Positions 29,701-38,624 are shown, numbered from the stretch's first letter. The stretch: 64,000 nt of DNA from Pseudoalteromonas luteoviolacea NCIMB 1942 (GCF_001625595.1 NZ_AUXT01000205.1:1-64000); one strand, 5' to 3'. Made by a program: numbers and translations. The notes: generated from the sequence alone by a model not told the origin.

Positions 29701-30510
29701 ATGCCAAAGAAAAAACAGCAACCGAAAAGCGTTACACCCCATGACCGTAATTTCTGTGATATCGCAAGTAAGTTTAAAAACAACATTTATGGCACAACCA
29801 AAGGTAAGATCCGTGAAGCTGTACTACAAAGGGATCTAAATGACATATTATCAAAGTTGAAACAATCAGCGCCGCTTCGAATACTCGATGTGGGTGGAGG
29901 GCAAGGCCAACTTGCTCTTTACCTCGCAAATAAGGGGCACCAAGTTACTTTGATAGATATCTCTGAGCAAATGCTAAATTTGGCTAAGGAGCGCTCGGTA
30001 GCCGCCAATGTGTCACATAGCATGACTTTTATACACGCGCAGTTACAAGCGATCCCTGAATTAAATATGGGGAAATTTGACCTTGTACTGTGTCACGCTG
30101 TACTTGAATGGGTTGTTGATCAGCCTGAAGCGCTCGGCATTTTACGCGCCTCCTTAAAACCCGAGGGTATATTGTCGCTGATGTACTTCAATAAATCTGC
30201 ACAAAGGTTGGCCAACATGGTTTACGGTAACTTTGACTATGTCGCGAGCGGACTTAAAGTGAAGCAAAAAGTCGGCTTGAGTCCTAACCAGCCACTTGAA
30301 AGCGAACACGTTGACCATTGGCTTCAAGAGTTGAATTTAAATCAGATTAGCAAAACTGGCGTAAGGTGTTTTCATGACTACCTTCGCGAATTGGACAAGG
30401 CTGAAAGCCAATTTGATGAACTATTGGCCATGGAACTGAAATATAACCAGACAGAACCCTACGCATCAATCGGTCGTTACACTCACCTTGTGCTCAACCA
30501 CAAAAAATAA
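29701..30510 (+). CDS. cmoM: tRNA 5-carboxymethoxyuridine methyltransferase
   Basis: 269 residues. Class I SAM methyltransferase: LDVGGGQGQLALYLANKGH (motif I), LIDISEQMLNLA, LCHAVLEWV. The opening DRNFCDIASKFKNNIYGTTKG is the signature of CmoM (formerly SmtA), as is TGVRCFHDYLRELDKAESQ in parts. It methylates cmo5U34 of certain tRNAs to mcmo5U, assisting wobble decoding. Co-transcribed with the upstream NIF3 gene. Confidence 0.92.
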   Translation: MPKKKQQPKSVTPHDRNFCDIASKFKNNIYGTTKGKIREAVLQRDLNDILSKLKQSAPLRILDVGGGQGQLALYLANKGHQVTLIDISEQMLNLAKERSVAANVSHSMTFIHAQLQAIPELNMGKFDLVLCHAVLEWVVDQPEALGILRASLKPEGILSLMYFNKSAQRLANMVYGNFDYVASGLKVKQKVGLSPNQPLESEHVDHWLQELNLNQISKTGVRCFHDYLRELDKAESQFDELLAMELKYNQTEPYASIGRYTHLVLNHKK

Positions 30511-30528
30511 AGGTATCTTTTGGAAAAA

Positions 30529-30573
30529 TGGCCTTAACAGAATATACCCACCACAGTATAGCCGTTAAGGCCA
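30529..30573. repeat. Inverted repeat after cmoM
   Basis: TGGCCTTAAC (30529-30538) and its exact complement (30564-30573) flank 25 bases. No T-run follows. It may be a Rho-independent end of poor quality or a processed RNA hairpin. Confidence 0.6.
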
Positions 30574-30690
30574 AGACATGTGCTGAAAGAGAGCAGCAAC
30601 CTCACGTTGCCATAGGTGCACGAATATGTCTCTTGAATCCCTTTGATTTAAATTGAAAAGTAAATATATCAATAAGTTAAAAAGATATTT

Positions 30691-31560
30691 TTAAAGTATT
30701 TCATTATGAAAATGCAGTAATACAAACTCATATAGGTCCACTTTTTTGGTAGCAACGCCTTGACCACCAGCCGCTTTGATCACACTGATTTGATTTTCAG
30801 ACTGTACCCAAGTGTATACATAAAATGGGGTATCATCACCTCGTGAGCGCATCGCTCTGAGTAGTTTTAGTCCTGCGAGCGGTTCCCCCTGTCGACCCAT
30901 ATCTGAAATCACTACATTGTATTCATACATGCTCAGCAATAACAGGGCTTCTTGGGTAGAAGTAGTGTTGTAAACGCCAATTTTATGTTTTAGAAAATAG
31001 CCTTGCTCTTTTTTGTTATTTGTAGGGTTATCATCAACCCATAGGATTCGACCTATCGCATCAAGAGGCTCACTCGACTTGAACTCTTTGTCATTCAAAT
31101 GCTCAAAGGAGTGATTGATAATCAGCCAGATACAAACAGAGCACATCAGGAGGGTAACACCAATCCAGAACTTCAGATGCGCCCCGTCTGAATGACGATC
31201 TGCGCTCAACAATTCTAAATTAAGCTGCGTTTCATCTCTGGGACTTTGCTGTAATACTTTTAATTCGGGGTTACATTTGTAGCCTTGGCCTCGCACTGTA
31301 ACAATAATATCTTGTTCTACACCAAGGCGCTGTAGCAAGCTGCGCGTATCTGAGACTAATCGAGGTAGTGACCAAGGGGATACCACAGAATCGGGCCAGA
31401 GAAATGCAACTAACTCTTGCTGATTGCATACTTTAGGACGTGTATCTAATAAGTACAAAAGCAAATTAAACACGCGCTCCTCAAGCACGACTTTTTTATC
31501 TTCTACGTCTAGTGTTTGCGTCTTTGCATTTAACGTTACATTAGAAAATCGATACTCCAT
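30691..31560 (-). CDS. Membrane-bound winged-helix regulator with C-terminal receiver domain
   Basis: 289 residues in three parts. Residues 1-97: OmpR/ToxR-type winged helix (VLEERVFNLLLYLL, IIVTVRGQGYKC). About 131-149: one transmembrane helix (FWIGVTLLMCSVCIWLIIN), preceded by basic DRHSDGAHLK. About 171-285: receiver-like domain, RILWVDDN (D176, D177), VVISDMG (D220, phospho-acceptor position), VYTW (T250), TKK (K272). ToxR-like proteins bind DNA from the inner membrane. Here the receiver would lie on the periplasmic side if the topology follows the charge pattern, an odd place for phosphotransfer. Targets unknown; isolated gene. Confidence 0.85.
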   Translation of the reverse strand: MEYRFSNVTLNAKTQTLDVEDKKVVLEERVFNLLLYLLDTRPKVCNQQELVAFLWPDSVVSPWSLPRLVSDTRSLLQRLGVEQDIIVTVRGQGYKCNPELKVLQQSPRDETQLNLELLSADRHSDGAHLKFWIGVTLLMCSVCIWLIINHSFEHLNDKEFKSSEPLDAIGRILWVDDNPTNNKKEQGYFLKHKIGVYNTTSTQEALLLLSMYEYNVVISDMGRQGEPLAGLKLLRAMRSRGDDTPFYVYTWVQSENQISVIKAAGGQGVATKKVDLYEFVLLHFHNEIL

Positions 31561-31817
31561 TTCACAGCCATTTCCATTTAATTTACTAATAACTAAAAGA
31601 ATTAATAGACTATACCAAACTCAGCAACAGAGCTACCCCTATCATTTAGTAATAATGTCTAATGGAAAGTGTTGGCGGACAGTACCTTATATGGAGTCTG
31701 CTATAAGTGCGCCTGATTTTCATGGCGCTCACTGTACAGTAATACGCCCTAGGTGAATCTAAAATAACAAATCAAAGAAATTTATAACAACACGTTTTAG
31801 CCAATTATCATGCCACA

Positions 31818-32399
31818 TCATTTGCATACATCGTTGAGTAATTGTCGAGCGATAGCAGAAATCACTTTTGGGTCCTTTTGCGCCTGAGAATAGGTTCTTA
31901 GTCCATATATTCCAACAATCAGGCTTTGCGCCCTTTGCTCTGCAGAACGCTCACCAATCAGTCCGCCTTCTCGCTCTATTTGACCAAATACTTCGCACAT
32001 AAAACGTTGCCAAAGTGTACATTGATTACTTAACACGCCCTGCGCTTCATCGTCCTGCTGCGCAATTTCGTTAATTGCTTTTTGACTCAAACATGCTTGC
32101 GTTGGATCACCACTGATACACTCAGATACGATACTATCTAAATAGGCTTGTAATCCGCTCTTAGCCCTACTTTGAGCTGCAAATATGTCTTTTAATTCCG
32201 CCGTTCGATCTTGATTATACTGCTCCAATGCGGCTAACAGCAGCCCTTTTTTATTTTCGAAAGCACAATAAATCGATCCTGGGTGTAGGTTTGTTGCCCT
32301 TTTAAGATCTTGCATACTGGTTTTGTTATAGCCTTTTTCCATAAAAGCATTCATTGCCGCTCTCAAAACTTGCTCACGATCAAATGCTGCGCTTCTCAT
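31818..32399 (-). CDS. TetR-family repressor, NemR-like
   Basis: 193 residues. N-terminal TetR HTH (about 8-55: MEKGYNKTSMQDLKRATNLHPGSIYCAFENK, in parts) and a ligand domain with a cysteine (C103, in QACLSQKA) where NemR carries its redox-sensing Cys106. Divergent from an old-yellow-enzyme reductase, the NemR-NemA arrangement. Three TTGAA-N6-TTCAA palindromes fill the gap between them and are the likely operators. Inducers are expected to be electrophiles or quinones, by analogy only. Confidence 0.85.
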   Translation of the reverse strand: MRSAAFDREQVLRAAMNAFMEKGYNKTSMQDLKRATNLHPGSIYCAFENKKGLLLAALEQYNQDRTAELKDIFAAQSRAKSGLQAYLDSIVSECISGDPTQACLSQKAINEIAQQDDEAQGVLSNQCTLWQRFMCEVFGQIEREGGLIGERSAEQRAQSLIVGIYGLRTYSQAQKDPKVISAIARQLLNDVCK

Positions 32400-32441
32400 A
32401 TCTCATCCAAATAGCTTGCTTGAAATTCATTTTAAACAATA

Positions 32442-32508
32442 TTGAACAAATGTTCAAAAAAGGGGTTGAATGATCGTTCAAATATGGATATCTTGAATGA
32501 ACATTCAA
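32442..32508. promoter_or_regulatory. Three TetR-type palindromic operators
   Basis: TTGAACAAATGTTCAA (32442-32457), TTGAATGATCGTTCAA (32466-32481) and TTGAATGAACATTCAA (32493-32508) share TTGAA-N6-TTCAA and are spaced 24 and 27 bases apart. They cover the space between the TetR start and the reductase start, so one protein can control both directions. Confidence 0.8.
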
Positions 32509-32525
32509 AAAAGAGTTTAAATCCT

Positions 32526-33569
32526 ATGACAGAGAGATTATTTCAACCGTACCGCCTAAATAGCTTAATAACTTTGCAAAACAAATTATTAATGGCTCCA
32601 TTAACGCGCTGCATGGCAGACGACGACCTTGTGCCAACCGAAGACATGGCAAAGTACTACGCACGTCGAGCAGATTCTGGTCTTATCATTTCGGAGGCAA
32701 CTATCATTCGACCCGATGGTCAAGGGTACCCCAACACACCCGGACTGTTCAGCCCTGAGCAAATCGACGGTTGGAGAAAAGTAACAGACGCAGTGCATGA
32801 AAAGGGAGGGAAAATCTTTGCCCAACTATGGCATACAGGACGTGTTGCTCATCCTCACTTCTATAATGGCAGTGAAGTGCTTGCCCCCAGTGCTGAAACT
32901 TTAGAAGGTACAGTACCACGGATGCGAGCGCTCACTTACATCACTCCAACACCGGCATCACATGAGCAAATTCAACAGCTTGTTCTAGATTATACTCAAG
33001 CTGCTGCTAACGCGATAGAAGCAGGATTCGATGGTGTAGAGATCCATGGTGCGAATGGTTATCTTATCGACCAGTTTTTACATTACGACAGTAATAAACG
33101 TACAGACCAATACGGCCAATCACCAGAGAATATGAGTCGTTTTGCGTTGGAGGTAGTAGATGCAATAGCTGCAAGAATTGGCAATGAAAGAACTGCGCTA
33201 CGCATCTCTCCGGGTGCCTACTTTAATATGGCACCAGACGCTAGAGATACAACTGTATTTGATTATTTGCTACCTGAGCTTGAAAAACGCCAGCTCGCGT
33301 ATTTACATATTGGGATTTTTGATGATGAGATGCAGTTTGAACACTTGGGCGGGCGCGCCTCAGATTATGTTCGAACACACTATAACCAAACCCTTGTCGG
33401 CAATGGTGGTTTCACGGCAAGCGCGGGTGACACCGCTATTGCAGAAAACCGCTTTGACCTTCTGGCAATTGGTCGTCCTTTTATTGCAAATCCAGACTAC
33501 ATCGCCAGAGTCAAAAGTAAGCAAGAACCAGTTCCTTACAATGAAGACATGCTTTCAACTCTATATTAA
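32526..33569 (+). CDS. Alkene reductase (old yellow enzyme family, NemA-like)
   Basis: 347 residues from ATG at 32526; the longer frame reads through the operators and is rejected. Flavin-dependent TIM barrel: LMAPLTRCMADDDLVPTEDM, GLIISEATII, AQLWHTGR, VEIHGANGYLIDQF (the substrate-binding His-x-x-Asn pair), NKRTDQYG, and LLAIGRPFIANPD for FMN phosphate. It would reduce activated C=C or nitro bonds with NADPH. Close in layout to E. coli NemA (365 residues), slightly shorter. Probably repressed by the divergent TetR. Confidence 0.93.
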   Translation: MTERLFQPYRLNSLITLQNKLLMAPLTRCMADDDLVPTEDMAKYYARRADSGLIISEATIIRPDGQGYPNTPGLFSPEQIDGWRKVTDAVHEKGGKIFAQLWHTGRVAHPHFYNGSEVLAPSAETLEGTVPRMRALTYITPTPASHEQIQQLVLDYTQAAANAIEAGFDGVEIHGANGYLIDQFLHYDSNKRTDQYGQSPENMSRFALEVVDAIAARIGNERTALRISPGAYFNMAPDARDTTVFDYLLPELEKRQLAYLHIGIFDDEMQFEHLGGRASDYVRTHYNQTLVGNGGFTASAGDTAIAENRFDLLAIGRPFIANPDYIARVKSKQEPVPYNEDMLSTLY

Positions 33570-33607
33570 TACCTAAATAGTGATGTTCAACATGGTATAT
33601 CCAACGC

Positions 33608-33997
33608 TCAGTTGCTACGTATAAGTGGTAGCTGGGCTGATTTCCAAGCAAGAAAGTCACCTTCAAGGTGCTTTAGGTCAAAGCCTCTTTTATGCAAGAT
33701 ATCTTCAAATATGCGCGCCCTTCTACCTGAACGGCAATAGACAACAAGCGTATATGGCTTTAAGGTTTGAAGTAGCGCCATTTGCGCTTCTATTTGGTCA
33801 TAAGGAATATTAATAGCCCCTTTAATGTGACCTGAAGCAAACTCTTCTGGCGTTCTCACATCAATAATCTTAAATGCTACGTCAGACATTTGATTAACAA
33901 TGAGTTCGTTTGCAGAAATCGATGTTACATTTGCGCATGCTAAGTGTGAGATTGTAAACAATAAACCCACACAGAAAAGGTTGATGAGTGGTTGCAT
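33608..33997 (-). CDS. Periplasmic rhodanese-like protein
   Basis: 129 residues with a signal peptide (LINLFCVGLLFTISHLACA). One rhodanese domain, IIDVRTPEEFASGHIKGAINIPYD, with the active-site loop CRSGRRA holding the catalytic cysteine. PspE/GlpE-like single-domain sulfurtransferase, predicted periplasmic. Physiological sulfur acceptor unknown. Convergent with the reductase gene, 38 bases apart. Confidence 0.88.
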   Translation of the reverse strand: MQPLINLFCVGLLFTISHLACANVTSISANELIVNQMSDVAFKIIDVRTPEEFASGHIKGAINIPYDQIEAQMALLQTLKPYTLVVYCRSGRRARIFEDILHKRGFDLKHLEGDFLAWKSAQLPLIRSN

Positions 33998-34511
33998 TTT
34001 AGAGATGTCTCAAAATTACTTTCTGTGAGCTTTACTTTAATTCAATTCAACTACACACGCAAAAGTTTCATATGAAAATTCACGTTATTAATCCACCAAA
34101 AAAAAACTAAACAACCTTTAATATTCAATAAGTTGAAAAAAAATCAAGATTTAAAGCCGAGTCTACTATCCATTAGTCTAATACCGGAATTACAAATAGA
34201 GTCTATTACTTATTGCACGCGCGTTAGAGCTTATAAACCATAGTCTAGTAATTCAGCTTAATTTGAATTTGAGTTTTTACTCTAAAGTACTAGACTATTT
34301 TTTAGCTAATGAGCGAATTAAACGCATAGTGCCTAAAGTACATACAAAATAATGATGTTTTGTCTTTTATATTAAACAAATTGGTTATTATTTCGTCATA
34401 AAAGGCATGAACAATAGCGTTAGTTACAACCCTACATGAGCACTATCTGCTCTGGTAATTTGTGGCTTAGTAGTCCAGTAGTTTTGCCACTACATGTTCG
34501 GAAAAGCACAT
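33998..34511. promoter_or_regulatory. Control region upstream of phaB with AGTCTA repeats
   Basis: 514 gene-free, strongly A+T-rich bases. AGTCTA occurs at 34160-34165, 34175-34180, 34200-34205 and 34242-34247, and inverted (TAGACT) at 34291-34296, often followed by AT or CT. I cannot name a regulator. The position, 220-350 bases before phaB, fits upstream operators or activator sites. No clear promoter pair stands out. Confidence 0.5.
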
Positions 34512-35261
34512 ATGGAAAATAAAAAAATAGCAGTTGTTACAGGCGCATTAGGCGGCATAGGTACAGCCATTGTTCAACAGTTTGTCGACCAAAACTACCT
34601 CGTAGTTGCCGTTGCAAGCACACGAAGAAATGAGTCAGATTTTGATAGATGGTGTAATGAATCTAATCTTAACCCAAATCTAGTTGAGCCGCTGTTTCTT
34701 GACGTGACCAATGCGCAAGTTTGCCTGAATAGCATCGAGTCAATTATTGAAAAGCACGGCAAAATCGATGTACTTGTGAATAATGCAGGGATAACGCGTG
34801 ACTCTTCTTTCAAGAAGATGAACGTTAAACAATGGCAAGAAGTCATAGATACCAACCTCAACTCCATGTTCAACATGACACAACCGCTGTTTGCACATAT
34901 GTGTGCCAATAAATCAGGCCGCATCATTAATATCTCCAGTGTGAATGGCCAAAAAGGTCAATTTGGACAAGCGAATTATGCCGCAGCAAAAGCAGGCATG
35001 ATTGGTTTTAGCAAGTCTTTAGCATACGAAGGCGCAAAGGCAGGAGTAACCGTCAACGTGGTTGCGCCTGGATATACCGAAACCCCGATGGTTGCAAAGA
35101 TGCGTGAAGACGTGCTGGAAAGCATTAAAGCACAAGTTCCGATGCAAAGGCTTGCAACGCCTTTGGAAGTTGCTCAGACAGTAACTTTCCTTGCATCAGA
35201 AGGTGCGGCATATATTACAGGTGAAACGTTAGCCTTAAATGGCGGTCTGTATATGAATTAG
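34512..35261 (+). CDS. phaB: Acetoacetyl-CoA reductase
   Basis: 249 residues from ATG at 34512; a start 18 bases earlier has no ribosome site. Short-chain dehydrogenase with VVTGALGGIGTAI (cofactor loop), NNAGITRDSSF, the catalytic Ser in INISSVNGQKGQFG and the Tyr-x-x-x-Lys in NYAAAKAG. It makes (R)-3-hydroxybutyryl-CoA with NADPH. Its place before a phasin gene and phaC identifies it as PhaB rather than FabG. No thiolase gene (phaA) is present in the cluster. Confidence 0.92.
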   Translation: MENKKIAVVTGALGGIGTAIVQQFVDQNYLVVAVASTRRNESDFDRWCNESNLNPNLVEPLFLDVTNAQVCLNSIESIIEKHGKIDVLVNNAGITRDSSFKKMNVKQWQEVIDTNLNSMFNMTQPLFAHMCANKSGRIINISSVNGQKGQFGQANYAAAKAGMIGFSKSLAYEGAKAGVTVNVVAPGYTETPMVAKMREDVLESIKAQVPMQRLATPLEVAQTVTFLASEGAAYITGETLALNGGLYMN

Positions 35262-35354
35262 TAATCACAGTGACTCCATTTAGAAAAGCGCGCTTTTCTG
35301 TAGTAGGTGGAAATTGCATTTTTTAACGGAATAACTCTCAATAGGAAGCAAGCC

Positions 35355-35699
35355 ATGTACAACGACTTTTTCAAATCAATCACTGAGCAAAGCGAAAAGT
35401 TTTTCTCTCCTGCGATTCAGTTCAATCAATTAGTTGCTAAAAATATTGAGCAACTAGCTAAGATCCAACTAGATGCAGCTCACTCTTTTACTGAAACATC
35501 AGTAGAGCAATTGAAAACAGCAGCAGAAGTAAAAGATGTTAAATCTTTCATCGACTTCAATTCAAGTCAACTGAGTGCAGTTAATAAGCTAAGTCAACAG
35601 CTTATCGAAGATGGCCAAAAATTAACTCAATTGGGTCAAGACTTCAAAGACAATATTGAAACTATCTCAAAAGAAAGCGTTAAAGCTGCAAAAGCTTAA
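35355..35699 (+). CDS. Phasin family protein
   Basis: 114 residues from ATG at 35355 (AGGAAG upstream). The whole chain is amphipathic helix: FFKSITEQSEKFFSPAIQFNQ-like heptads, then LAKIQLDAAHSFTETSVEQLKTA and a repeat-like second half. Phasins coat PHA granules and influence their size. Placed between phaB and phaC. The weak sequence conservation of the family means the call leans on context. Confidence 0.85.
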   Translation: MYNDFFKSITEQSEKFFSPAIQFNQLVAKNIEQLAKIQLDAAHSFTETSVEQLKTAAEVKDVKSFIDFNSSQLSAVNKLSQQLIEDGQKLTQLGQDFKDNIETISKESVKAAKA

Positions 35700-35829
35700 T
35701 GTATTAAGCAGCCTAGCCAAATATTCTTGTGCTGGGCTGACATTCAACTTGGTAACATCGTGATAATTAGATTAATGCATGCCAGTGCGAGTAAACATTC
35801 ACTGATAGCAATTTACTAGACAGGTCATT

Positions 35830-35847
35830 TTTAAACTCCAGTTTAAA
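35830..35847. promoter_or_regulatory. Palindrome upstream of phaC, PsrA-like
   Basis: TTTAAACTCCAGTTTAAA has perfect 8-base arms and contains AAAC-N4-GTTT, the core described for the fatty-acid-responsive TetR-type regulator PsrA. It lies about 95 bases before the phaC ATG. Binding by PsrA is inferred; no psrA gene is in the window. Confidence 0.5.
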
Positions 35848-35941
35848 CAATATGAATTATCAGGTTGTACACAAGGACACAATTGAATTTGCTTTTCGAA
35901 GCGACAACTAACCTGTCACACCTAAGACTAGGAAGCAAAAA

Positions 35942-37711
35942 ATGGATATCGACAATAAAGATTTTACTCAGACCATGACCGCTTGGTGGCAGTATAATCA
36001 AGATCTCTACAGTATTTTCTCCAGCAACCTATTTAAAAACAGCCCAGTCCAAAAAGCACTCAACGAACAAAGTGCCGAAGACTTTGGTCGATGGGCTCAA
36101 GAAATTACAAAGCAACCAGAATTATTCGCAAAACAACAGTTAAACTGGTGGCAAGAGCAACTAAAAATTGTTCAGCAAACTTGCGAACAAAGTATCAATG
36201 CTTCAACCGAGGAAGTCATCTCAACAGAACGAGGAGACAAACGTTTCTTAGCCAATGAGTGGCAAGACAACCCTTGGTTTAGCTACATCAAACAAAGCTA
36301 TTTACTTTTTGGCCAGTCATTACTCGAATCAATCCGTCAAACCCCAGGGCTTGATGAAAAACTAAAAGAGCGGCTCGAGTTTTTTGCCAGACAAGTCATT
36401 AATTCAATTTCTCCAAGTAACTTTATTACGACAAACCCAGAATTATTAAAGCTCACGATTGAATCGGAAGGGCAAAACCTAATCAATGGTTTAGAGCTGT
36501 TTAAAAAAGACATGGCAATAAGTGGTGACATGCTAAGGATTAGCATGACCAACGAAAATGCTTATGAACTGGGTAAAGACCTTGCAACGACTGCTGGTCG
36601 AGTCGTATTTCAAAATCACTTGTTTGAACTTATTCAATACAAAGCAACAACCAAAGACGTATACAAAACACCGCTCTTATTTGTTCCGCCATATGTTAAC
36701 AAATTCTACATACTCGACTTAAAAGAAGAGAATTCTTATGTGAAGTGGGCTGTGGACAACGGCCATACCGTGTTCATGATTTCATGGAAGAACCCAGACC
36801 CAAGTATGTCAGAAGTTGGTTTTGAAGATTACGTAGTCGATGGTGTTATTGCCGCATTAGACGAAATAGAAAAGCTAACAGGTGAGGCATATGTCAATGC
36901 TATTGGCTATTGTATCGCTGGCACCTTAGTTGCTACTGCCATGGCATATTTTACGTCAAAGCGCATGAAGCAAAAAATAAAGAGCGCCACGCTCTTAACA
37001 ACTTTACTCGACTTTTCGCAACCCGGTGAACTGGGCGTTTTTGTGAATGAGGGCACGGTTTCTGCGCTTGAAGCATACAATAGGCAAAATGGTGTGATGC
37101 ACGGCCATTTACTAGGTGTATCGTTTAGCATGCTCAGGGAAAATAGCCTGTACTGGAACTACTACGTCAATAACTACCTAAAAGGTCAGCCTCCCATGGA
37201 TTTAGACCTGCTTTATTGGAATGGCGACAGTACTAACCTCACAGCCAAGTGCCACAATTTTATGCTAAGAGATCTTTATTTGGAGAATCGATTAATCGAC
37301 TCTAAAGAGGTCGATATCCGAGGTACAAAAATTGATCTTGCAAAAGTAAAGCAGCCTATTTACGCGCTGTCTACTCGAGATGACCACATCGCGCTTTGGC
37401 AAGCAACATTCAAAGGTTTTCAATTTACAAGTTCGAAAACCACGTTTGTACTTGGTGAATCCGGACATATTGCTGGCGTAATTAACCCACCTAAAGCAAA
37501 TAAATACGGCTTTTGGAGTGGCCCAACTCCAGAGGGGGAGGCAAATGACTGGCTAGAGAAAGCTATGCATAACAAAGGCTCCTGGTGGCCTCACTGGGGT
37601 AAGTGGATCATGCAATTCACAGAAGAAAAGGTACCTGCAAGACCTATTAAAACCAAGGCGAATCCTGGAATATATGATGCACCTGGTGAATATGTAAAAG
37701 CTAGGCTATAA
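35942..37711 (+). CDS. phaC: Class I polyhydroxyalkanoate synthase
   Basis: 589 residues. PhaC N-terminal domain (about 60-230, ending near LIQYKATT) and alpha/beta-hydrolase core. The lipase-like box is GYCIAG with nucleophile Cys324 (Ala in place of the commoner Gly). Asp in STRDDHIALW and His in GESGHIAGVINPP complete the triad. It polymerises (R)-3-hydroxyacyl-CoA into granule PHA. Good ribosome site (AGGAAG). 242 bases separate it from the phasin gene, with its own palindrome, so it may be separately controlled. Confidence 0.95.
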   Translation: MDIDNKDFTQTMTAWWQYNQDLYSIFSSNLFKNSPVQKALNEQSAEDFGRWAQEITKQPELFAKQQLNWWQEQLKIVQQTCEQSINASTEEVISTERGDKRFLANEWQDNPWFSYIKQSYLLFGQSLLESIRQTPGLDEKLKERLEFFARQVINSISPSNFITTNPELLKLTIESEGQNLINGLELFKKDMAISGDMLRISMTNENAYELGKDLATTAGRVVFQNHLFELIQYKATTKDVYKTPLLFVPPYVNKFYILDLKEENSYVKWAVDNGHTVFMISWKNPDPSMSEVGFEDYVVDGVIAALDEIEKLTGEAYVNAIGYCIAGTLVATAMAYFTSKRMKQKIKSATLLTTLLDFSQPGELGVFVNEGTVSALEAYNRQNGVMHGHLLGVSFSMLRENSLYWNYYVNNYLKGQPPMDLDLLYWNGDSTNLTAKCHNFMLRDLYLENRLIDSKEVDIRGTKIDLAKVKQPIYALSTRDDHIALWQATFKGFQFTSSKTTFVLGESGHIAGVINPPKANKYGFWSGPTPEGEANDWLEKAMHNKGSWWPHWGKWIMQFTEEKVPARPIKTKANPGIYDAPGEYVKARL

Positions 37712-37748
37712 GTTTTCACTGCATGTTGCCTTGCTTATATAAATCAGG

Positions 37749-38624
37749 CTAACGCGGTGAATATATTTTGATGAGCAGCTCAAGTTGCTCATCATCTATA
37801 TCAGGAAACCCCTTTTCATACCTATAACGCTTGTATAGTGGCAAAAACACCTTTGTACCTGACAGACTGTCTAACTGAGCAACAAATTTGTAGGCACTTT
37901 TAGATGCACCTTCACTTTCACCCATGCGACAGCATGCTTGGTACAGCGCCAATAATTGAGCGACACTATATTTTGCCCCTACTTTTTTCAGAAACGTTTC
38001 TGCCTCGACAAAAAATGCAGCCCCCGTCCAATACACTCTTTGGTAAGCTCGTAAACGCCACATATTCACTGACACCTTGTCCAATGGACCCATGTAAGAA
38101 CGCGTAGCCACCTTACCTCTTTCTAGCCCATCCCGCATACGCCTAAGAAACTCAGCTTGGCTATAAATACCATTTTGTAACATAACCACATTCTGAAAAT
38201 AAGTTGCCAACCCCTCGGCGAGCCAAAAATCTTGGTATGCAAACAGCGGATGATACAAGTGAGACAACTCATGATAAAGGGTCCAATCGGATGTTAAGTC
38301 GTCTATAGCTGCAAATTCGCCCGTATGCATATCAATGCCATCTATATGCCCTCTTACAACTTGACCCCAAGGAACTGGCTCCTTGGCTGACGTCATGCTA
38401 ACGTTGATGGGAACTGTCGATTGAGATATAGGGCCAAGAGTTTTCTCAACAGCATTTAAACCGTAACTTAACCACTCTGATATAACGGCTTGTTGCTTTC
38501 GACTTGGCGATTTGCCATTGAAATCGACAACAACTTCTCGGCTGAATGTTGCTTGATGGGAAATTAGCAGGCATAAGCAAAGTAGCTTAGCGAAACTACG
38601 AAATGTAACTCTTTGCTTGGTCAT
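37749..38624 (-). CDS. Secreted zinc metallopeptidase-like protein
   Basis: 291 residues from ATG at 38624 (GAGAG upstream), which gives a normal signal peptide (FAKLLCLCLLISHQATFS); an alternative start at 38696 adds 24 residues. Gluzincin motif HELSH with LYHELSHLYHP, followed about 15 residues later by FWLAEGLATYF, whose Glu is the third zinc ligand, as in M1/M61-like peptidases. The family is otherwise unrecognised and substrates are unknown. Located just after an FHA/DNA-binding gene on the same strand, 87 bases apart. Confidence 0.72.
   Translation of the reverse strand: MTKQRVTFRSFAKLLCLCLLISHQATFSREVVVDFNGKSPSRKQQAVISEWLSYGLNAVEKTLGPISQSTVPINVSMTSAKEPVPWGQVVRGHIDGIDMHTGEFAAIDDLTSDWTLYHELSHLYHPLFAYQDFWLAEGLATYFQNVVMLQNGIYSQAEFLRRMRDGLERGKVATRSYMGPLDKVSVNMWRLRAYQRVYWTGAAFFVEAETFLKKVGAKYSVAQLLALYQACCRMGESEGASKSAYKFVAQLDSLSGTKVFLPLYKRYRYEKGFPDIDDEQLELLIKIYSPR

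Noticed and set aside
30528-30656. A 42-codon frame after cmoM
   Set aside because: It starts inside the inverted repeat, has only a weak ribosome site and no recognisable sequence; the hairpin is the better explanation.
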